Source: Oligoflexia bacterium
GTDB taxonomy: Bacteria > Bdellovibrionota_G > JANQFH01
Assembly (NCBI GenBank): GCA_028277945.1
Contig: JANQFH010000003.1
Coordinates: 1 to 64,000, forward strand
Direction of reading: 5' to 3'
DNA length: 64,000 nucleotides
The translations under genes and the position numbers were made by a program. This document shows positions 19,896-27,222 of the stretch, one piece after another (the stretch's first letter is position 1; each line of letters opens with the position of its first letter). The notes below the pieces were generated by a model that saw only the letters and a list, made by a program, of their open reading frames with translations, was not told the DNA's origin and ran no database searches.

Positions 19896-19924
19896 TTGAC
19901 ATTGTATATACAATAGCATACAAT
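19896..19924 (+). promoter_or_regulatory. brnTA promoter with overlapping palindromic operator
   Basis: TTGACA (perfect -35), a 17-base spacer, then TACAAT (-10). The spacer holds a perfect 14-base palindrome ATTGTATATACAAT (19901-19914), and a second related half site overlaps the -10, as expected for autorepression by the antitoxin complex. The -10 ends six bases before the brnT ATG, so transcription should start on or next to that codon. Confidence 0.8.
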
Positions 19925-19930
19925 ATAGCC

Positions 19931-20212
19931 ATGAAGTTTGAATGGGACGAGAGCAAGAACCAGGCAAACTTCAAAAAACATGGCGTGTGGTTTGAAGAAG
20001 CGCAAACTCTCTGGGCAGATGGATTGTCGCTAGAGTTTTACGACCCCGATCATAGTGATACGGAAGATCGGTTCATACGTATTGGTCATTCGACAGCAGA
20101 ACGGCTCTTGCTTGTTGTTTTTTGCGAACACCGTGCAGGAGAAATCATACGCATTGTTTCTGCTCGTAAAGCAACTAGCAAAGAAAGGCGGCAGTATGAA
20201 GAAAGAATATGA
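19931..20212 (+). CDS. brnT: BrnT-family ribonuclease toxin
   Basis: 93 residues, the normal BrnT size. It opens with the typical FEWDESKNQANFKKHGVWFEEA and contains the family's R-x-R-x-G block (EDRFIRIGHS), a hydrophobic strand (LLLVVFCEH) and the C-terminal RIVSARKATSKERRQYEE. BrnT is a RelE-fold toxin that cleaves RNA and blocks translation. The antitoxin gene overlaps its last 17 bases. No Shine-Dalgarno site or alternative Met is present and the promoter sits on top of the start, so the message is probably leaderless. Confidence 0.93.
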   Translation: MKFEWDESKNQANFKKHGVWFEEAQTLWADGLSLEFYDPDHSDTEDRFIRIGHSTAERLLLVVFCEHRAGEIIRIVSARKATSKERRQYEERI

Positions 20213-20444
20213 TTTAAAGAAATTGCGTAAACGTCCAGGGAAAATCAAGGTCAGTGAGAAAGCTACCAAGGTCCCTATTAGCGTCCGATTAGATGGCTCG
20301 ACTTTGGCTTCTTTAAAGACAGAGGCTGCACGCCTAGGTCTTCCGTATCAGACATTTATTGGTAGCATCTTACATCAATACGCCTGTGGTGAGCTTATTG
20401 GAAAGCGGACGGTCAAATTCCTGAAGAAGGTCCGGGCTTCGTAG
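20196..20444 (+). CDS. brnA: BrnA-like antitoxin (ribbon-helix-helix)
   Basis: 82 residues starting MKKEYDLKKL, overlapping the brnT end by 17 bases. The C-half has a ribbon-helix-helix-like pattern: the basic strand VPISVRLDGSTLASLKTEAA, then GLPYQTFIGSILHQYA. Antitoxins of this kind bind the toxin and repress the shared promoter. A longer in-frame opening upstream exists but would run through brnT, and the ATG at 20196 follows AAGGCGG-like purines. Confidence 0.88.
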   Translation: MKKEYDLKKLRKRPGKIKVSEKATKVPISVRLDGSTLASLKTEAARLGLPYQTFIGSILHQYACGELIGKRTVKFLKKVRAS

Positions 20445-20474
20445 AACGCGGAAACTCTCCAACGTTGCCGAAGA

Positions 20475-21170
20475 CTAAACTAGCTGTGCCTCAATGTTGT
20501 CAAAGAGTTGGTCCATGAGTTGGTTGGCTGTGGCAACCCGCTTTGCATCTAAAATCTCCTTAGCCTGCTGGATGTAAGGCCCGTCCACCAGCTGGTAGCC
20601 ACAGTTATCCACCAGTCGTCGTAAGCTCTGCATGGAGAACTCTAGATGAAACTGAATACCAAGAACGCGCTCACCATAAACAAAGGCCTGGTTGACGCAG
20701 CCAGGACTGCAGGCAATTTGTACCGCACCTGTGGGTAGATCAAAGCAGTCGCTGTGCCAGTGCATGGGTGTAAAGCTTGCTGGAAAACCTTTAAAAAACA
20801 CGGAGGCTCTCCCGGCAGTGGTGAGCTCCACAGGTAACCAGCCAATCTCCTTGACATCGTTGGTCGCCACCGTCGCACCCAGCAGTTCTGCCACCAACTG
20901 CGCCCCCAGACAGACACCGAGCACCATCTTGCCGTGATCGATAGCCTCCTTAATAAAGTGCTTCTCTTGCACCAGCCAAGGATAGTGTGCCTCATCACAG
21001 GTGCTCATCGGGCCACCCAAGATGGTCAGCCAATCAAAACTCTCTAGTCTGGGGAGCGGCTCACCCTTGGAGAGCATCGTCCGTTTCACCTGGTAGCCCT
21101 TGGCCTTGGCCCACTCCTTAATGTGTGCCGAATCCTCAAAGGGAACGTGCTGAACATAGTGCAGCCGCAT
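20475..21170 (-). CDS. class I glutamine amidotransferase-like protein
   Basis: 231 residues forming one GATase1 domain. The nucleophile elbow is intact (VLGVCLGAQLVAELLGA) and the downstream His and Glu of the triad occur in GIQFHLEF. The closest known proteins are the stand-alone GMP-synthase-like amidotransferases (YfeJ/GuaA-like), which often lack a known partner synthetase. No synthetase lies beside it. The natural substrate is unknown. Confidence 0.88.
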   Translation of the reverse strand: MRLHYVQHVPFEDSAHIKEWAKAKGYQVKRTMLSKGEPLPRLESFDWLTILGGPMSTCDEAHYPWLVQEKHFIKEAIDHGKMVLGVCLGAQLVAELLGATVATNDVKEIGWLPVELTTAGRASVFFKGFPASFTPMHWHSDCFDLPTGAVQIACSPGCVNQAFVYGERVLGIQFHLEFSMQSLRRLVDNCGYQLVDGPYIQQAKEILDAKRVATANQLMDQLFDNIEAQLV

Positions 21171-21182
21171 CGGATCTCTTGA

Positions 21183-21968
21183 TCAAAATAAGGACATGTT
21201 CTCGCGCTGTGACACGGGAATAGGACCGGTGCGCATGAGACAGTTGCGGATGGCGCGAAGATTTCCCAACCCACGCTTCTCCAAAAGCTCGATCATACGC
21301 ACCAGCGCCTTTGCCGTAAGCAGGCAATCGCCCATCGACCGATGCCGCGCCTGCTCTTGCCGCTCTATCTGTAGTCGATCGACAATGGCGTCAAGGTTGT
21401 GGCGGCTCTCATAAGAGAAGAGGTATTTGCTAAGCAGCATGGTGTCCAAGACTTGATTGTCAAAACGGGAGATGCAGAGACGCGCCAGGTTCTTTACTAA
21501 AAAAGCCAGGTCAAAGCGGGCATTTTGCGCTACAAGTACACCTTGTCCGAGGAACTGTAAAAACTGCGGCATGACCTCAACAATCGTTGGCGCATCAATG
21601 AGTTCCGCTTTAGTAATACCGTGCACCTCAACGGCTTTGTCGGGAAGTTCACACTGTGGGTTGATCAAAGAGTGAAAGGTCTTGTTGCTGAGGTTTTTGC
21701 CCTCAACCTTCAGCGCACCAAGCTCAATTATCTCATCGCCATTCTGAGCATCAAGTCCGGTGGTTTCAAAATCAAAGACAATGTAGTTGAGTGAGGCAAG
21801 AGGAATGGTTCGCACGTGGTCAGAATCCCCCAACACAGATGGCACAGTCGAGTCGCGGATGTTTGTTTCATGGGTACACGACTTTACCGCTGTGATCAAG
21901 CCAAGCTGCACAGCCGCCGAAGAGGCCCCTTGACGGCGGCCCCAAGCCTTCAGTAAGGTCAGCCCCAT
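21183..21968 (-). CDS. DnaQ-like DEDDh 3'-5' exonuclease
   Basis: 261 residues. The exonuclease domain occupies about 65-245: ExoI motif FDFETTG, ExoII region with NARFDLAFL and ExoIII with HRSMGDCLLTAKAL, giving the D-E-D-D-H active site. HGITKAELIDAP is the usual epsilon-family linker. It may be the proofreading epsilon subunit or an accessory exonuclease; the first 60 residues are not conserved, so the true start could be internal. Its ATG shares two bases with the divergent queD ATG. Confidence 0.88.
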   Translation of the reverse strand: MGLTLLKAWGRRQGASSAAVQLGLITAVKSCTHETNIRDSTVPSVLGDSDHVRTIPLASLNYIVFDFETTGLDAQNGDEIIELGALKVEGKNLSNKTFHSLINPQCELPDKAVEVHGITKAELIDAPTIVEVMPQFLQFLGQGVLVAQNARFDLAFLVKNLARLCISRFDNQVLDTMLLSKYLFSYESRHNLDAIVDRLQIERQEQARHRSMGDCLLTAKALVRMIELLEKRGLGNLRAIRNCLMRTGPIPVSQRENMSLF

Positions 21969-22371
21969 GTTTGAGGTATCGGCACAGATTGAATTCTGCT
22001 ATGGCCACCGCCTACTCAACTATGAGGGTAAATGCAAACACCTACATGGCCATAACGCCGTGGTCGAGCTCTCGATGCAGGCAGAGCAGCTCGATCAGCG
22101 TGGTATGGTATGGGACTTTCATGACATTAAGAAAGCACTGCAACAGTGGATTAATAACAATCTCGACCACCGTATGATTCTGCAGCGTCACGATCCACTC
22201 GTTGCTTTTTTGCAAGAAGTGGGTGAGCCCTGTTTTCTCATGGATGATAACCCAACCGCGGAAAATCTAGCACGGATGCTCTATGAACAGAGTAAAGCCC
22301 TTGGTTTGCCCGTGCATGAGGTTCGTTTTTGGGAGACGCCCAGTACCTGTGCGAGTTGGCGGGGAGAGTGA
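21967..22371 (+). CDS. queD: 6-pyruvoyltetrahydropterin synthase / QueD family protein
   Basis: 134 residues. The zinc histidines are visible in FCYGHRLLN and KHLHGHN, the catalytic Cys in GKCKHLHG, and DHRMIL, PTAENLARML and a final ETP (FWETPSTCAS) complete the family pattern. QueD makes 6-carboxytetrahydropterin for queuosine and other 7-deazapurines; related enzymes act in pterin or folate synthesis. No queC, queE or queF is in the window, so the pathway is inferred. The glyoxalase II gene follows after two bases. Confidence 0.9.
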   Translation: MFEVSAQIEFCYGHRLLNYEGKCKHLHGHNAVVELSMQAEQLDQRGMVWDFHDIKKALQQWINNNLDHRMILQRHDPLVAFLQEVGEPCFLMDDNPTAENLARMLYEQSKALGLPVHEVRFWETPSTCASWRGE

Positions 22372-22373
22372 TC

Positions 22374-23153
22374 ATGAAGATTGTGCAGATTCCAGCACTG
22401 CAGGACAACTACTTTTACCTGATTGTTTGTGAAAAGAGCGGTGCTGCAGCGTTGATTGATCCCTGTGACAACAAAGCCGCCATGCAGATGGTCAGCGAGA
22501 ACCAGGTTGAGCCCAAGTGGATTATCAACACCCATCACCACTGGGACCATGTTGCCGCCAATGAAGAGCTCAAACAACGCCTTGGCTGTGAGGTTTTGGC
22601 ATACGGCGCCGACAGCAGCCGCATCCCGGGCTTTACCACCCCGCTTAAAGAAAAGCAGACCATCAACATTGGTGAACTAAGCGCGCAGGTGTTACTTACC
22701 CCAGGACATACGCGACACCACATCTCGCTCTATTTTAAAAAAGACAAGGTGCTCTTTTGTGGTGATACGCTCTTCTCTGCTGGCTGCGGCAGGCTGTTTG
22801 AAGGCACAGCAGAACAGATGGTAGAGAGCTTATATAACAAACTGGCAAAGCTGCCCGATACCACTCAACTGTTCTGCGGCCACGAGTACACCGAGAGCAA
22901 CCTCCACTTTGCCAGCACGCTTGAACCAAAAAATCAAAGGCTGCAAGCCCATGGCAAAGCGGTGGTTGAGCTACGAGCTCAAGACAAACCCACCATCCCT
23001 TCAACGATTGGCCTGGAGAAGGCGATCAACCCCTTCTTGCGCTGCGGGGTGAGTGATGAGCTCTATGAAAACGTCGTCAAGCAGGTGGGTCCCATCCCTA
23101 ACAAACGCCTCGCCATCTTTACGGCAGTGAGAGAGTTGAAGGATAAGTTCTAG
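22374..23153 (+). CDS. gloB: hydroxyacylglutathione hydrolase (glyoxalase II)
   Basis: 259 residues from the ATG at 22374, which has GGGGAGAG just before it. The metallo-beta-lactamase signature reads THHHWDHVAAN, later metal ligands lie in LLTPGHTRHH and FCGDTLF, and FCGHEYT is typical of GloB. The C-terminal HAGH extension is present (NPFLRC ... RLAIFTAVRELKD). It hydrolyses S-lactoylglutathione to lactate and glutathione in methylglyoxal detoxification. A frame extension upstream overlaps queD and is not needed. Confidence 0.95.
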   Translation: MKIVQIPALQDNYFYLIVCEKSGAAALIDPCDNKAAMQMVSENQVEPKWIINTHHHWDHVAANEELKQRLGCEVLAYGADSSRIPGFTTPLKEKQTINIGELSAQVLLTPGHTRHHISLYFKKDKVLFCGDTLFSAGCGRLFEGTAEQMVESLYNKLAKLPDTTQLFCGHEYTESNLHFASTLEPKNQRLQAHGKAVVELRAQDKPTIPSTIGLEKAINPFLRCGVSDELYENVVKQVGPIPNKRLAIFTAVRELKDKF

Positions 23154-23168
23154 ACCAGACGACCGCTA

Positions 23169-25142
23169 CTAAGGGCTTCCTTCTCGGGGCCATACATCTG
23201 AGGGCTTTACACTCTGTAGCCTGTCTTCCGGCAGTCCATGGCTTATTGGAAACTTTGCAAGGGTCGCAAGGAATTCTGCGGCCTGGTCAGGATAGCTTTC
23301 GAATACGGGAATACCAACCCTCTGAACTAAGGTTGTAAAGTCTTCTGTTCTTATATCTCTGTTTTGTAGATAGACTGCTTGTGCCATTTTCCCTATCAAT
23401 TGAATTGCGCTGTTGCTCTCAACAAGCTCTTCGGCGCGATTTCTCCTGTCTTTTAAAATGTCTCGCTCTGGTTCAGTCAGGTCCTCTACGAGCTTTTCCT
23501 CAAGGCCCAATTTTGTCCAAAGCCTGTGCAGATCGCCAACAACAAGCGCCGGCGGAACAAGTGGAGCAACAGCATCATAGACGCTGGCCGTTTTACGAAC
23601 TTCAACAATGATATAATCTCGAACCAAGCGTAACCGAATGGCCTGCGAAAAGTCACCACTAGAGAGAATCGCCTCTGCAAAAATGGTTTCTCGATAAACA
23701 GATTGCTCGACAAACAACGTCGCCAAAAGAAACTGGCTTGCTGCAGCTGGATCCACCTTTGCCCAGTAAGCCCAATGGCGTAGCGAATATAGGTTATCAG
23801 TATTTGCAACAACCTGGTTGGCAAAAAACTGACTAGCTCTTGCCTGCTGACTCACTCTACTCTGATAATAGACATCAGTGGGCAAAAGCGTGTTACCATA
23901 TCCATCCACCCAAGCTGAGAGAAGGGCAACGGTTCGGATAAGACGTCTATGAGCACCCTGAAAAAGGTGGGGTGAACGCCTTTCAGCCCCATCAATAAGC
24001 CATACCAGCAAATCAGAAAAATAGCGTGGGGTTAATATTTGCTGTCGGAAGAACCTCGCGACACTCTCTAATAAGAAGTCTACCGAATCTATATCCCCTT
24101 CTACTTCAAAGAGTCGCTCGAAAGCTTCGAAGGCTTCTGGGCTCTGAGTCGCGAGAAGAACAGCGATGTAATGCTCCACACTCACGCTGCTTGTGTCATC
24201 AGTGCTCTCATGCAAAAGCCACTGACGATAGTCTTCTAGGGCAGCTTGCAAATTCTCAGCGAGACGCTCAATGACAGGCTCTGTGGGTAGAAACAGCAGT
24301 ATCGCTTCTCTGTCTACGGCGTAGGAAATAGGAATACTCTTAATGGGTGTGGCCTCTTCTGGATCAAAGGTCGGCAAGATTTGCGGTGCATAGGAGCGAT
24401 CTTCAATAACAACGGTAGACGCTTCATCTTCATGCGGCTCAAGCTTTTTTCTTGCAGCAACTAGAAAGGCGATTTTCGACCCTTTGGGAAAAGGTTCCTT
24501 GGGAAGTCGACTGCTCTCAAAGAGAACAAAGATCGCGCCGGATTGCACAGAGTCTAGCAAAAATTGCTCCCAATGATTGGTTTTTGCAACCTCCGCCAAA
24601 TTTGGCAAGGCATCTTGTAGGCTTGCCATTAAATCGGCGTTGCTCACCCCTAGCTGAGGTAACCATTCGGCCACCTGCTGATTTTCCAGAAGCAGATCAG
24701 GAAGGTAAACCAGGCGTGCTCTAAACTCCATGGCAGTTGCATAGGTAAAGCCGTAGCGTTCCAGCAAATGCATCATGCCCGCTGCTAGAGCACGGAAAAA
24801 TAAACGGCTCTGATCATCCGGTAGACGGCTTAACAAGTCCTGTGTGAACGGCGAGGCTAAGGTTGTGTGTTGCTGCAAATAGTCTGTAAGTTGGGGCAGA
24901 TCCAGGACATCATCCAATAAGTCGGAAAGGGTAATGTGAGGAGTGCGCAGAGGGTTGGCAGCACGACGTTCACCCTTGAGGATATCCACCATGAATTGGT
25001 CGGCCGCCCGAGTTGGAGCTGTAACAGCCGGTACAGGCCTGCGGTCATCTCCCTGAGCCCAACCTGTGTGTGGCAAAAGCATGCAAGCAAGCCAGACCAG
25101 GACAACCATCCATAGCGGTATTCTTGAGATCGTTGCCAACAA
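23169..25142 (-). CDS. large exported protein of unknown function
   Basis: 657 residues. A clear signal peptide (about 1-30, LVWLACMLLPHTGWAQ) means it is exported; no later membrane helix is evident. The mature part is almost all helical, with repeated Leu/Phe-rich amphipathic stretches (RLFFRALAAGMMHLLERYGF; RSPHLFQGAHRRLIRTVALL) that look like a superhelical repeat protein, but I recognise no family, catalytic motif or binding signature. A good candidate for a lineage-specific periplasmic protein. It converges on gloB with a 15-base gap; a 40-residue open frame lies 22 bases upstream in the same direction. Confidence 0.75.
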   Translation of the reverse strand: MLATISRIPLWMVVLVWLACMLLPHTGWAQGDDRRPVPAVTAPTRAADQFMVDILKGERRAANPLRTPHITLSDLLDDVLDLPQLTDYLQQHTTLASPFTQDLLSRLPDDQSRLFFRALAAGMMHLLERYGFTYATAMEFRARLVYLPDLLLENQQVAEWLPQLGVSNADLMASLQDALPNLAEVAKTNHWEQFLLDSVQSGAIFVLFESSRLPKEPFPKGSKIAFLVAARKKLEPHEDEASTVVIEDRSYAPQILPTFDPEEATPIKSIPISYAVDREAILLFLPTEPVIERLAENLQAALEDYRQWLLHESTDDTSSVSVEHYIAVLLATQSPEAFEAFERLFEVEGDIDSVDFLLESVARFFRQQILTPRYFSDLLVWLIDGAERRSPHLFQGAHRRLIRTVALLSAWVDGYGNTLLPTDVYYQSRVSQQARASQFFANQVVANTDNLYSLRHWAYWAKVDPAAASQFLLATLFVEQSVYRETIFAEAILSSGDFSQAIRLRLVRDYIIVEVRKTASVYDAVAPLVPPALVVGDLHRLWTKLGLEEKLVEDLTEPERDILKDRRNRAEELVESNSAIQLIGKMAQAVYLQNRDIRTEDFTTLVQRVGIPVFESYPDQAAEFLATLAKFPISHGLPEDRLQSVKPSDVWPREGSP

Positions 25143-25164
25143 ACGTGCCGCCTAACCTGAGACT

Positions 25165-25287
25165 CTAAGACTCGTGAGAAGGTTCAAGTATCTTAATGGC
25201 CGCTGCCGTGTGCTGCAGAACAACCTCATGTGTACTTCTTGCATACCAACCCCTGAGCGCAGGTAGGCAGTATATCGCCTGATACAT
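25165..25287 (-). CDS. possible 40-residue small protein upstream of the exported protein
   Basis: An ATG with AGGAG six bases upstream opens a 40-codon frame (MYQAIYCLPALRGWYARSTH start) ending at TAG. It lies in the same direction and 22 bases before the 657-residue gene, so it could be cotranscribed or act as a leader. It has no recognisable domain. The strong ribosome site is the only positive evidence. Confidence 0.4.
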   Translation of the reverse strand: MYQAIYCLPALRGWYARSTHEVVLQHTAAAIKILEPSHES

Positions 25288-25529
25288 GGTCATCTCCTAA
25301 CAAGTTCGATGCTACACATCGTTACTATATATTGACGAATCTGCAATCTTTGTACCACCAGAATGAATGTTAAAATGTTTTATTTCAAATAGTTATGTCG
25401 TAGTCGGCAACGAAATTAGGACCTTTTGCAGAATTCTGCCTCATATTAGGGACACTCTATCCCAGTTAGCTTACCCTCCATATAACGCAAAGAGTAAAAA
25501 AGACGGCTGATTTTATTGGCAAATATTAC

Positions 25530-25557
25530 TTGACAACTAATGTATGTGCCATATATT
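25530..25557 (+). promoter_or_regulatory. good sigma-70 promoter in the gap before the pilin genes
   Basis: Perfect TTGACA (-35), a 16-base spacer and TATATT (-10, five of six). Transcription would start near 25564 and run toward the pilin genes at 26.1 kb. Between 25288 and this site I see only A/T-rich sequence and no gene. Confidence 0.55.
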
Positions 25558-25593
25558 GCACCTGCTTCATTACAGAAGGTTGAATCCAAACAG

Positions 25594-25893
25594 ATGGTTG
25601 CAAAGCCTATAGTCGTTGTTCTTCTCGCTTTGATGGCAGCAGCAGTAGATGCTTTGCAGCAGGCTGTGAAGATCAGCCTTTCCTCACTATCTAGGGCGGG
25701 GGAATCTCATTCCCAACAGAGGCGCCAGGGAGACGTCGTTTTTCCCACTCAATACTCAGCCCCCCTCGAATTGCTGGGTAACCTCCTGGGCGCGTACTCG
25801 CAGGTACGAAGAGAACAGCGTAGCACGAATCCGTTTCGGTTGTGTGGTTTTTACGGTGCGGTAGAAACGGCCAGTGCCACGAGTTCCCATTAA
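25594..25893 (+). CDS. weakly supported open frame with signal-like N-terminus
   Basis: Starting at the ATG after the promoter at 25530-25557, a 99-residue frame begins with a hydrophobic stretch (MVAKPIVVVLLALMAAAVDA), then turns polar with no recognisable domain. No good Shine-Dalgarno site is present. On the opposite strand a 44-codon Arg-rich frame (25756-25890) overlaps it. Either, or neither, may be translated; this 780-base stretch before the pilins may instead be a regulatory or decayed mobile segment. Confidence 0.25.
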   Translation: MVAKPIVVVLLALMAAAVDALQQAVKISLSSLSRAGESHSQQRRQGDVVFPTQYSAPLELLGNLLGAYSQVRREQRSTNPFRLCGFYGAVETASATSSH

Positions 25894-25910
25894 AAACGAC
25901 GCATCCTAAC

Positions 25911-25938
25911 GTGAGGTGGCTTGTTTAAGCCACCTCAC
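25911..25938. repeat. 12-bp perfect hairpin
   Basis: GTGAGGTGGCTT and AAGCCACCTCAC flank a 4-base loop. No T-run follows on either strand, so it is not an ordinary intrinsic terminator. It may be an RNA structure, a protein-binding site, or part of a decayed element. Confidence 0.6.
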
Positions 25939-26069
25939 CGCCTCTGCTTCAGTTTCCGGAGCCCTTGAGTTCGTTTTTCCAACCCGATTCTACCGGTCCA
26001 CAGATTGGTTTCGCTATTTCAATAGCTTAGTTATGGCATCGAGGTTGCTATCGCCATTAGCCAGCGACC

Positions 26070-26234
26070 ATGCAGGCAGCAGGACAAACTCATAAGGGCA
26101 GTGCAACACTCACTTACGCCATCATATTGGGCCTCTCTCTTAGCCTGTTGCTTGCCAGCGCAGCCATCTTTGAAAAAAGGCTCGGTGGCTACTTTAGCAA
26201 GGTAGCTGAGAAGGTTGCCACGCCCTTTCCATAA
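26070..26234 (+). CDS. small Flp/TadE-like pilin-type protein
   Basis: A 54-residue frame: a short polar N-terminus (MQAAGQTHKGSATLTY), one strongly hydrophobic helix (AIILGLSLSLLLASAAIF) and a polar amphipathic tail. This is the layout of a short type IVb (Flp) pilin or pseudopilin; the usual Gly-before-Tyr/Glu cleavage motif is degenerate (no Glu at +5). An in-frame stop lies just upstream, so ATG 26070 is the only start, with a weak ribosome site. A clearer pilin gene follows 23 bases later. Confidence 0.6.
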   Translation: MQAAGQTHKGSATLTYAIILGLSLSLLLASAAIFEKRLGGYFSKVAEKVATPFP

Positions 26235-26257
26235 AACCTTACCTGTAGGAGGAAGAG

Positions 26258-26506
26258 ATGATTGCAAGAGTGAAAAATCGAAGCCTCGGTCAGGGCATGA
26301 CCGAGTACCTCATCATCATTGCCCTGATTGCCATCACCAGCATTGGCGTCATGCGTATCTTTGGCAGCTCCATCAAATTCCAAATGGCGGAAAGCATCAC
26401 GGCCTTTCTCGGCAATGACAAATCCAAGATCAAACGCCCTCGCTTAACCAAGTCGGCAGCCAAAGACCGCACCATGCGAGACTTCGCCCGTGCGGCGGAT
26501 CGGTGA
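26258..26506 (+). CDS. Flp-family type IVb pilin
   Basis: 82 residues. After a basic leader it has the Flp prepilin signature GQGMTEYLIIIALIAI, with Glu at the fifth mature position, then the rest of the hydrophobic helix and the usual QMAESITAFLG. A Lys/Arg-rich tail of about 30 residues follows, longer than in typical Flp pilins. The ribosome site AGGAGGAAG is strong. Flp pilins form Tad adhesion pili after prepilin cleavage. No tad, cpa or prepilin peptidase gene is in the window, so this pair is an orphan. Confidence 0.85.
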   Translation: MIARVKNRSLGQGMTEYLIIIALIAITSIGVMRIFGSSIKFQMAESITAFLGNDKSKIKRPRLTKSAAKDRTMRDFARAADR

Positions 26507-26558
26507 GTAGCCGCACCTAGAAAAACCTTCTCAAGGTCATTGCGGTCCGAGAGTCTGG

Positions 26559-26586
26559 TTGACTTACCACTTTAATGTGGTATTAT
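26559..26586 (+). promoter_or_regulatory. hicAB promoter with inverted-repeat operator
   Basis: TTGACT (-35), a 16-base spacer and TATTAT (-10). The spacer plus first -10 bases form the inverted repeat TACCAC-N6-GTGGTA (26565-26582), where HicB would be expected to bind and repress. Confidence 0.7.
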
Positions 26587-26601
26587 AGAAGTTACTAGGG
26601 A

Positions 26602-26775
26602 GTGCCCACAAGTGGCAAAGACCTGGTAAAAGAATTCCAAAAAGCAGGATGGACGAGGGCTGGTCAAAAAGGCAGCCATGTCAAAGTGGGTAGCCACGTT
26701 TCTATCCCGCAACATAAAGAACTGCGACCGGGGACAGAGTATCAACTAAGAAAGATTCTTAGGAAACTGGGGTAA
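26602..26775 (+). CDS. hicA: HicA-family mRNA interferase toxin
   Basis: 57 residues starting at GTG (an in-frame TAG two codons upstream excludes a longer start). It shows the HicA double-stranded-RNA-binding-like pattern: SGKDLVKEFQKAGW, the catalytic-His loop KGSHVKVGSHVSIPQH, and GTEYQLRKILRKLG. HicA cleaves mRNA and arrests growth; HicB follows three bases downstream. The promoter and operator lie immediately upstream, leaving a leader of about ten bases. Confidence 0.88.
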   Translation: MPTSGKDLVKEFQKAGWTRAGQKGSHVKVGSHVSIPQHKELRPGTEYQLRKILRKLG

Positions 26776-26778
26776 TTC

Positions 26779-27204
26779 ATGCATTACCATTTTAAAGTTC
26801 ACAAAGAAAGAGACGGTTACTGGGCACAGTGTGTAGAGATCGAAGGCTGCATTACCGAGGCGAGTACCAAAAGGGCACTTGTCGATAACATGGCCGAAGC
26901 TCTCAATCTTATTCTCGATGAACCCCCTCACTCAAAACACATCTTCCCGTTTCCTAGGAAGACGGTAAGAGGCCAAAACATCATCAAGGTACAAGTAGAG
27001 CCTAAAGTAGCCATGGCCATGCTTGTCCGTACAAGCCGTCTTTTGAGTAAACTAACGCAGCAACAGGTTGCTGACAAGATGGGAGTCAAACTCTTTGCCT
27101 TCCAGCGGTTGGAATCTGCGAAATCGGCTAACCCAACCTGGACTACAATTAATAAATTGATAAAAGCATTGCCTGATTTTCCTATCGAACTGCTTGCGGC
27201 TTAA
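26779..27204 (+). CDS. hicB: HicB-family antitoxin
   Basis: 141 residues. Residues about 1-50 are the HicB RNase-H-like fold (MHYHFKVHKERDGYWAQCVE, then GCITEASTKRALVDNMAEAL). The C-terminal half is a Cro/Xre-type helix-turn-helix (SKLTQQQVADKMGVKLFAFQRLE), the DNA-binding part. This is the usual HicB antitoxin plus repressor. It follows hicA with a three-base gap. Confidence 0.92.
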   Translation: MHYHFKVHKERDGYWAQCVEIEGCITEASTKRALVDNMAEALNLILDEPPHSKHIFPFPRKTVRGQNIIKVQVEPKVAMAMLVRTSRLLSKLTQQQVADKMGVKLFAFQRLESAKSANPTWTTINKLIKALPDFPIELLAA

Positions 27205-27222
27205 ACCAGGAAACACGTCACA

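Noticed and set aside
25900-25940. Integron attC-like or intrinsic terminator
   Set aside because: The hairpin has no R'/R'' core pair in the right place and no T-run on either strand.
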